Below are positions 60,610 through 64,000 of a stretch of DNA of 64,000 bases, one piece after another. The position numbers and the translations under genes were made by a program. Source of the DNA: Pseudomonas sp. 10S4. GTDB lineage: Bacteria; Pseudomonadota; Gammaproteobacteria; Pseudomonadales; Pseudomonadaceae. Below the pieces are notes generated by a model. It was not told where the DNA came from. It saw only the letters and a list, made by a program, of their open reading frames with translations, and did no database searches. The stretch spans positions 4,960,001 through 5,024,000 of the forward strand of contig NZ_CP133774.1 in assembly GCF_034344865.1 (NCBI RefSeq), read 5' to 3'. The stretch's first letter is position 1; each line of letters opens with the position of its first letter.

Positions 60610-61041
60610 TCAAACCCTGCTCAGCTGATGAGCCCGAGCCACCGTACACAACCTACGCAAAGTCCGACGCAACCACGCCAGGTCATGTTTCGGCTTTCGA
60701 GCCGTAAACCTGGGTTTCACCTTGCCAATGTGCACTACAAAGTCCGCTGCCAAGGTTTGCGGAGTACCAATCCCTTTAAGCTTTTTCAGCAGTCTCCCAT
60801 CCTTGTAAAACAACACAGTCGGCGTCCCGGTGACATTCGGGTGCCGCGGCGATTCGCTGGTGTTCAACATGTAGATGTCCGCCCGCTGCCGATACGGCTC
60901 GGCGATCCCGCGAAAAATCGGCCCGGCCTCTTCGCACGCAGGGCAGTGCTGATTGCCGAAATACAGGATTACCGGGCGCCAGGTTTTCAGGGCTTTGCGG
61001 TAGGTCGGGGCTAGCGCGATGGGAGTGGTTGTCGAGGTCAT
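60610..61041 (-). CDS. Thioredoxin-like protein
   Basis: 143 residues with a thioredoxin fold: the active-site Cys33-Pro-Ala-Cys36 in YFGNQHCPACEEAGPIF, then TGTPTVLFYKDGRLLKKLKG with the cis-Pro loop. The CPAC motif is unlike the CGPC of housekeeping thioredoxin. The C-terminal extension is basic (RFTARKPKHDLAWLRRTLRRL). No export signal. Partner proteins unknown. Confidence 0.85.
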   Translation of the reverse strand: MTSTTTPIALAPTYRKALKTWRPVILYFGNQHCPACEEAGPIFRGIAEPYRQRADIYMLNTSESPRHPNVTGTPTVLFYKDGRLLKKLKGIGTPQTLAADFVVHIGKVKPRFTARKPKHDLAWLRRTLRRLCTVARAHQLSRV

Positions 61042-61349
61042 TGAAAGCTCCTTTTCACAACGAGCATCTAAGGCTTGATGACGTTAAAGGAGGGTGAGGG
61101 GCGGGTCTACTGTCAGAAATTACAGGTGATGAGCTTTCCTACGCTCATTGGGATATGCCCCACCGTCTTGCAAGACACGCCTGACGGCAAACGCGGAAAT
61201 ACAGAAGCGTGTGGCGTGATACTTTTTAGGCCTTCGTAGAGGGGTGTGCGGCAGGTATTGAACGCGGCCTTTATGTCAAAAGAATAGGGCCAGATACGCT
61301 TCCGGGTGCTATTTTTAGCACTTCTTAAAGCACCCTAAGGAATAACTTC
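61042..61349. other. Intergenic region upstream of the toxin-antitoxin genes
   Basis: 308 bases with no convincing gene. It carries the divergent promoters of the thioredoxin-like gene and the antitoxin gene and the palindrome GTGCTATTTTTAGCAC at 61306-61321. Confidence 0.5.
61306..61321. promoter_or_regulatory. Palindrome, candidate operator for the toxin-antitoxin operon
   Basis: GTGCTATTTTTAGCAC is a near-perfect inverted repeat 29 bases before the antitoxin ATG, in the place where autoregulated toxin-antitoxin operons carry their operator. A further GCACC follows at 61330. Assignment is by position only. Confidence 0.45.
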
Positions 61350-61597
61350 ATGACACATATCGTGCTTTCGCAGGTAGTAGCGAGCATCTCTGAACTGAAA
61401 AAAACCCGATGGGTACGGTAGCTGCCGGCGGTGGTCTGTCTGTAGCGATCCTAAACCGCAACGAGCCGGCCTTCTATTGTGTGCCCGCCAAAGAGTACGA
61501 AGCCTTGATGAGTCGTCTGGATGATTTGGAATTGATCGCTCTGTGTAAAGAGCGGGAAAACGATCCGACCATAAAGGTTTCCATTGATGACCTATGA
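61350..61597 (+). CDS. Phd/YefM (StbD)-type antitoxin (frameshift in A-run near 61400)
   Basis: About 82 residues when one A is restored in the run at 61398-61404, which has seven A's. The start ATG follows a TAAGGA site. The N-terminal MTHIVLSQVVASISELKKNP is the DNA-binding part typical of Phd-fold antitoxins; GGLSVAILNRNEPAFYCVPAKEYEALM is the conserved core and the C-terminus (ALCKERENDPTIKVSIDDL) is the toxin-binding tail. As sequenced, the frame stops at codon 24. A broken antitoxin beside an intact toxin would be harmful, which favours a sequence error. It overlaps the toxin gene by 11 bases. Confidence 0.85.
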
Positions 61598-61868
61598 GCT
61601 GGAGTTTTCTGAAAAGGCCTGGAAAGAATGGAAAAAACTCGGGGTTAACCTGAGGGAGCAGTTTAAGAAAAAGCTACAAGAGCGACTTGTAAACCCGCAC
61701 GTACCTGCAGACAGACTCAGCGGACTTGGAAATGCTTATAAGATCACGCTACGGAGTGCAGGGTATCGAATGGTTTACCGCGTGAAAGATGAGGTACTCG
61801 TAGTGACGGTCATCGCTGTGGGGAAAAGAGAGCGCGGTGATGTTTACAAGGATGCAGGCGAGCGATAG
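61587..61868 (+). CDS. RelE/ParE-family (StbE-like) toxin
   Basis: 93 residues from ATG 61587 (MTYELEFSEKAWKEWKKLGVNLREQFKKKL). RLSGLGNAYKITLRSAGYRMVYRVKDEVLVVTVIAVGKRERGDVY contains the basic and Tyr residues typical of RelE ribosome-dependent mRNA interferases (LRSAGYRMVYRV, GKRERG). It overlaps the antitoxin by 11 bases, as in a coupled toxin-antitoxin operon. Target is inferred from the family. Confidence 0.88.
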   Translation: MTYELEFSEKAWKEWKKLGVNLREQFKKKLQERLVNPHVPADRLSGLGNAYKITLRSAGYRMVYRVKDEVLVVTVIAVGKRERGDVYKDAGER

Positions 61869-62176
61869 TGCACCGAATCGCTTTATATTTCCGTAGGTTT
61901 TCCAGTTTTAATCCTTCGAGTGCAGGCCTGCACCGAATCAGCTCGTCGAAGCCCAATTGTGAAGCAAGTACCCGCCCGCTGTAGCCAACGGTAGCGTTCG
62001 ATAACCTGTGCGTTTGGTAACGCTTTAACCGCGCCATCACCTATCCATTTGATTCAAAACACTTTTCAACCGCTCCAGCATCGCCCTACATTCTATGGCA
62101 CACTTTCTGCTGTCTATTCCGTTGTTACATACCTACTTCCGGTATAGCGGAATACATATCATCTGGAGTGCTTGCC
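61869..62176. other. Intergenic region before the amino-acid transporter operon
   Basis: About 308 bases without a supported gene. A 76-codon frame on the minus strand (61810-62040) overlaps the toxin and has no family resemblance. The promoter of the transporter operon is presumably in 62040-62160, where the sequence is AT-richer. Confidence 0.45.
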
Positions 62177-63025
62177 ATGCATCGCCGACCTTCCTTGTTC
62201 AAAGCGTGTGTTTTGATTCTCGCGGCTTCGGCCGCTGCCGTGGGTGTTGCCCAGGCAGCGGACAGCAAGCTCGATAGCGTGCTGACCCGTGGGAAATTGA
62301 TTGTGGGTACGGGGAGTACCAACGCGCCGTGGCACTTCCAGGGGGCGGACGGCAAGTTGCAGGGTTTTGATATCGATATCGGGCACATGATTGCCAAGGG
62401 TTTGTTCAACGACCCGAGCAAGGTTGAGTACGTGGTGCAGTCGTCCGATGCGCGGATTCCGAACCTGCTGACGGACAAAGTCGACATCAGTTGCCAGTTC
62501 ATTACCGTTACCGCCAGCCGTGCGCAGCAGGTTGCATTCACCCTGCCGTACTACCGCGAAGGCGTCGGCCTGCTGTTACCCAACAACAGCAAGTACAAGG
62601 AAATCGAAGACCTGCAAGCGGCTGGCGACAGCGTGACCGTGGCGGTGCTGCAAAACGTGTACGCCGAAGAGCTGGTGCATCAGGCGCTGCCCAAAGCCAA
62701 GGTCGACCAGTACGACAGCGTCGACTTGATGTATCAAGCCGTGAACTCTGGTCGTGCCGATGCCGCCGCCACCGATCAGTCGTCGGTCAAATACCTGATG
62801 GTGCAAAACCCTGGCCGCTATCGCAGCCCGACCTACGCCTGGAGCCCGCAAACCTACGCCTGCGCCGTTAAACGTGGCGATCAGGATTGGCTGAACTTCG
62901 TCAACACGGTGCTGCATGAAGCGATGACCGGCGTCGAGTTTCCGACTTACGCGGCGTCGTTCAAACAATGGTTCGGTGTCGATCTGCCTACCCCAGCCAT
63001 CGGTTTCCCCGTCGAATTCAAATGA
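62177..63025 (+). CDS. Amino-acid ABC transporter substrate-binding protein
   Basis: 282 residues from ATG 62177, with GGAG eight bases upstream. Signal peptide LFKACVLILAASAAAVGVAQAADS (cleavage near residue 27). The SBP family 3 body shows LDSVLTRGKLIVGTGSTNAPWHFQGADGKLQGFDIDIGHMIAKGL, VDISCQFITVTASRAQQVAFTLPY and SGRADAAATDQSSVKYLM. It binds a polar amino acid or similar ligand in the periplasm. The downstream permease gene follows on the same strand. A second permease gene begins at the window edge; an ATPase gene, if present, lies beyond it. Confidence 0.9.
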   Translation: MHRRPSLFKACVLILAASAAAVGVAQAADSKLDSVLTRGKLIVGTGSTNAPWHFQGADGKLQGFDIDIGHMIAKGLFNDPSKVEYVVQSSDARIPNLLTDKVDISCQFITVTASRAQQVAFTLPYYREGVGLLLPNNSKYKEIEDLQAAGDSVTVAVLQNVYAEELVHQALPKAKVDQYDSVDLMYQAVNSGRADAAATDQSSVKYLMVQNPGRYRSPTYAWSPQTYACAVKRGDQDWLNFVNTVLHEAMTGVEFPTYAASFKQWFGVDLPTPAIGFPVEFK

Positions 63026-63201
63026 AAACTGCTGCGCTCGAAAATACTGCGTTGAAAACAGCCTCGAAATGCTCATTGGCTAAAGCCAACTCCGCTTTCT
63101 CGCCTGTTTTCGCCTTGTCTTTCCTTCGCTCGCGACGTTTCCATTTCTAAAATGATGAGCGGGGCGGCTATGAAGGCGCCCCGTTCAAGGTACTGCTGAC
63201 C

Positions 63202-63864
63202 ATGAACTATCAGTTGAACTTTGCCGCCGTGTGGCGCGATTTCCCCAGTTTGTTAGCGGGGCTCGGTCTGGGCCTTGAGCTGGCGCTGGTGTCGATCGCC
63301 ATCGGCTGCGTGATCGGCCTGCTGATGGCGTTTGCTTTGTTATCCAAGCATCGCGCGTTGCGGGTGCTGGCGTCGGTGTACGTGACGGTGATCCGTAACA
63401 CGCCGATTCTGGTGTTGATTCTGTTGATCTACTTCGCGTTGCCGAGCCTGGGCATTCGGCTGGACAAGATCCCTTCGTTCATCATCACCCTGTCGCTGTA
63501 TGCCGGGGCTTACCTGACCGAAGTGTTCCGTGGCGGGCTGTTGAGCATTCCCAAGGGCCAGCGTGAAGCCGGGTTGGCCATCGGGCTCGGCGAGTGGCAG
63601 GTCAAGGCCTACGTCACTGTGCCGGTGATGCTGCGCAACGTGCTGCCGGCGCTGTCGAACAACTTCATTTCGCTGTTCAAGGACACCTCGCTGGCGGCCG
63701 CAATTGCGGTGCCTGAGCTGACCTATTACGCGCGCAAGATCAATGTCGAGAGCTACCGGGTGATTGAAACCTGGATGGTGACCACAGCGCTCTATGTTGC
63801 GGCCTGTTACCTCATTGCCATGATCCTGCGTTACCTCGAGCAGCGTCTGGCGATCCGCCGATAG
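63202..63864 (+). CDS. Amino-acid ABC transporter permease
   Basis: 220 residues of the HisMQ/GlnP class: ELALVSIAIGCVIGLLMAFALL, VIRNTPILVLILLIYFALP, and the EAA loop in GLAIGLGEWQVKAYVTVPVMLRNVLPALSNNF. It lies 177 bases after the binding-protein gene, an unusually long gap for such an operon, with no other gene in between. Works with the following permease as a heterodimer. Confidence 0.92.
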   Translation: MNYQLNFAAVWRDFPSLLAGLGLGLELALVSIAIGCVIGLLMAFALLSKHRALRVLASVYVTVIRNTPILVLILLIYFALPSLGIRLDKIPSFIITLSLYAGAYLTEVFRGGLLSIPKGQREAGLAIGLGEWQVKAYVTVPVMLRNVLPALSNNFISLFKDTSLAAAIAVPELTYYARKINVESYRVIETWMVTTALYVAACYLIAMILRYLEQRLAIRR

Positions 63865-63873
63865 GAGCCTCCC

Positions 63874-64000
63874 ATGTACGAATCCCCTAGTTGGTTGCAT
63901 GAGTTGTGGGTGGCGCGGGAAGTGCTTTGGCAGGGCTTTCTGGTCACGGTGCAGTGCTCGGCCCTGGCGATTTTGCTGGGCACGATGATCGGCATTGTTG
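63874..64000 (+). CDS. Second amino-acid ABC transporter permease, N-terminal part (3' truncated by window)
   Basis: 42 codons visible: MYESPSWLHELWVAREVLWQ leads into a hydrophobic segment with FLVTVQCSALAILLGTMIGIV, the first membrane span of a HisM/GlnP-like permease. ATG 63874 follows a TAGGAG site nine bases after the previous stop, so the two permease genes form an operon. Confidence 0.82.
   Translation, partial: MYESPSWLHELWVAREVLWQGFLVTVQCSALAILLGTMIGIV

Noticed and set aside
61810..62040. 76-codon minus-strand frame overlapping the toxin end
   Set aside because: No motif, overlaps a well-supported toxin gene and has no ribosome site.

Overview
The window is a Pseudomonas chromosome segment, most likely from the P. 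fluorescens group. The evidence is the gene content (TreS/maltokinase-GlgB, fatty acid cis/trans isomerase, SohB, NfuA, PoxB, the CobM/CobE/CbtAB/CobW/CobN/ChlI block), the high GC content, and many copies of the Pseudomonas REP palindrome (core like GGGAGCGGGCTTGCTCGCGA), usually as inverted pairs (REPINs). No rRNA, tRNA, CRISPR array, transposase or phage gene was recognised.

Layout. 1-3 kb: end of a trehalose synthase/maltokinase gene and glgB (glycogen/trehalose metabolism). 3.1-5.4 kb: a passenger-less autotransporter and an endonuclease/exonuclease/phosphatase-family protein. 5.7-16.5 kb: a peptide-type uptake locus made of a TonB-dependent receptor with an STN domain, a YejABEF-like ABC importer and a convergent exported amidohydrolase. 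16.6-19.3 kb: small housekeeping genes (88-aa membrane protein, SCP2 protein, histidine phosphatase, sohB). 19.5-28.3 kb: two tandem giant LRR proteins of the dermonecrotic-toxin/NEL ubiquitin-ligase family, preceded by AT-rich DNA. 28.4-30.5 kb: DUF934 protein and cysI sulfite reductase. 30.8-40.5 kb: a 37-aa membrane protein, an orphan periplasmic binding protein, a DUF2970 protein, metH, cti, an acyltransferase and nfuA. 40.7-50.5 kb: cobalamin/cobalt region with two divergent cobalamin riboswitches; one leads cbtB-cbtA-cobE-cobM, the other leads cobW-cobN-chlI-VWA. 50.6-60.5 kb: phospholipase D-like protein, poxB, an Old Yellow Enzyme-type flavin oxidoreductase divergent from a MerR regulator, an MFS exporter divergent from a LysR regulator, and a TerC/CBS membrane protein. 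60.6-64 kb: thioredoxin-like protein, a Phd/RelE-type toxin-antitoxin pair and the start of an amino-acid ABC transporter operon.

A striking overall property is that at least twelve genes carry apparent one-base indels, seventeen events in all. Many fall in short homopolymer runs, and in nearly every case the homologous protein resumes in another frame. I read most of these as sequencing or assembly errors, so each affected gene is given as one CDS spanning its frames. The most biologically interesting points are the NEL-family pair, where the first member has Ser in place of the expected catalytic Cys and the second lacks the NEL domain; a REPIN inside cobN; the paired riboswitches; and the TonB-Yej-amidohydrolase locus.
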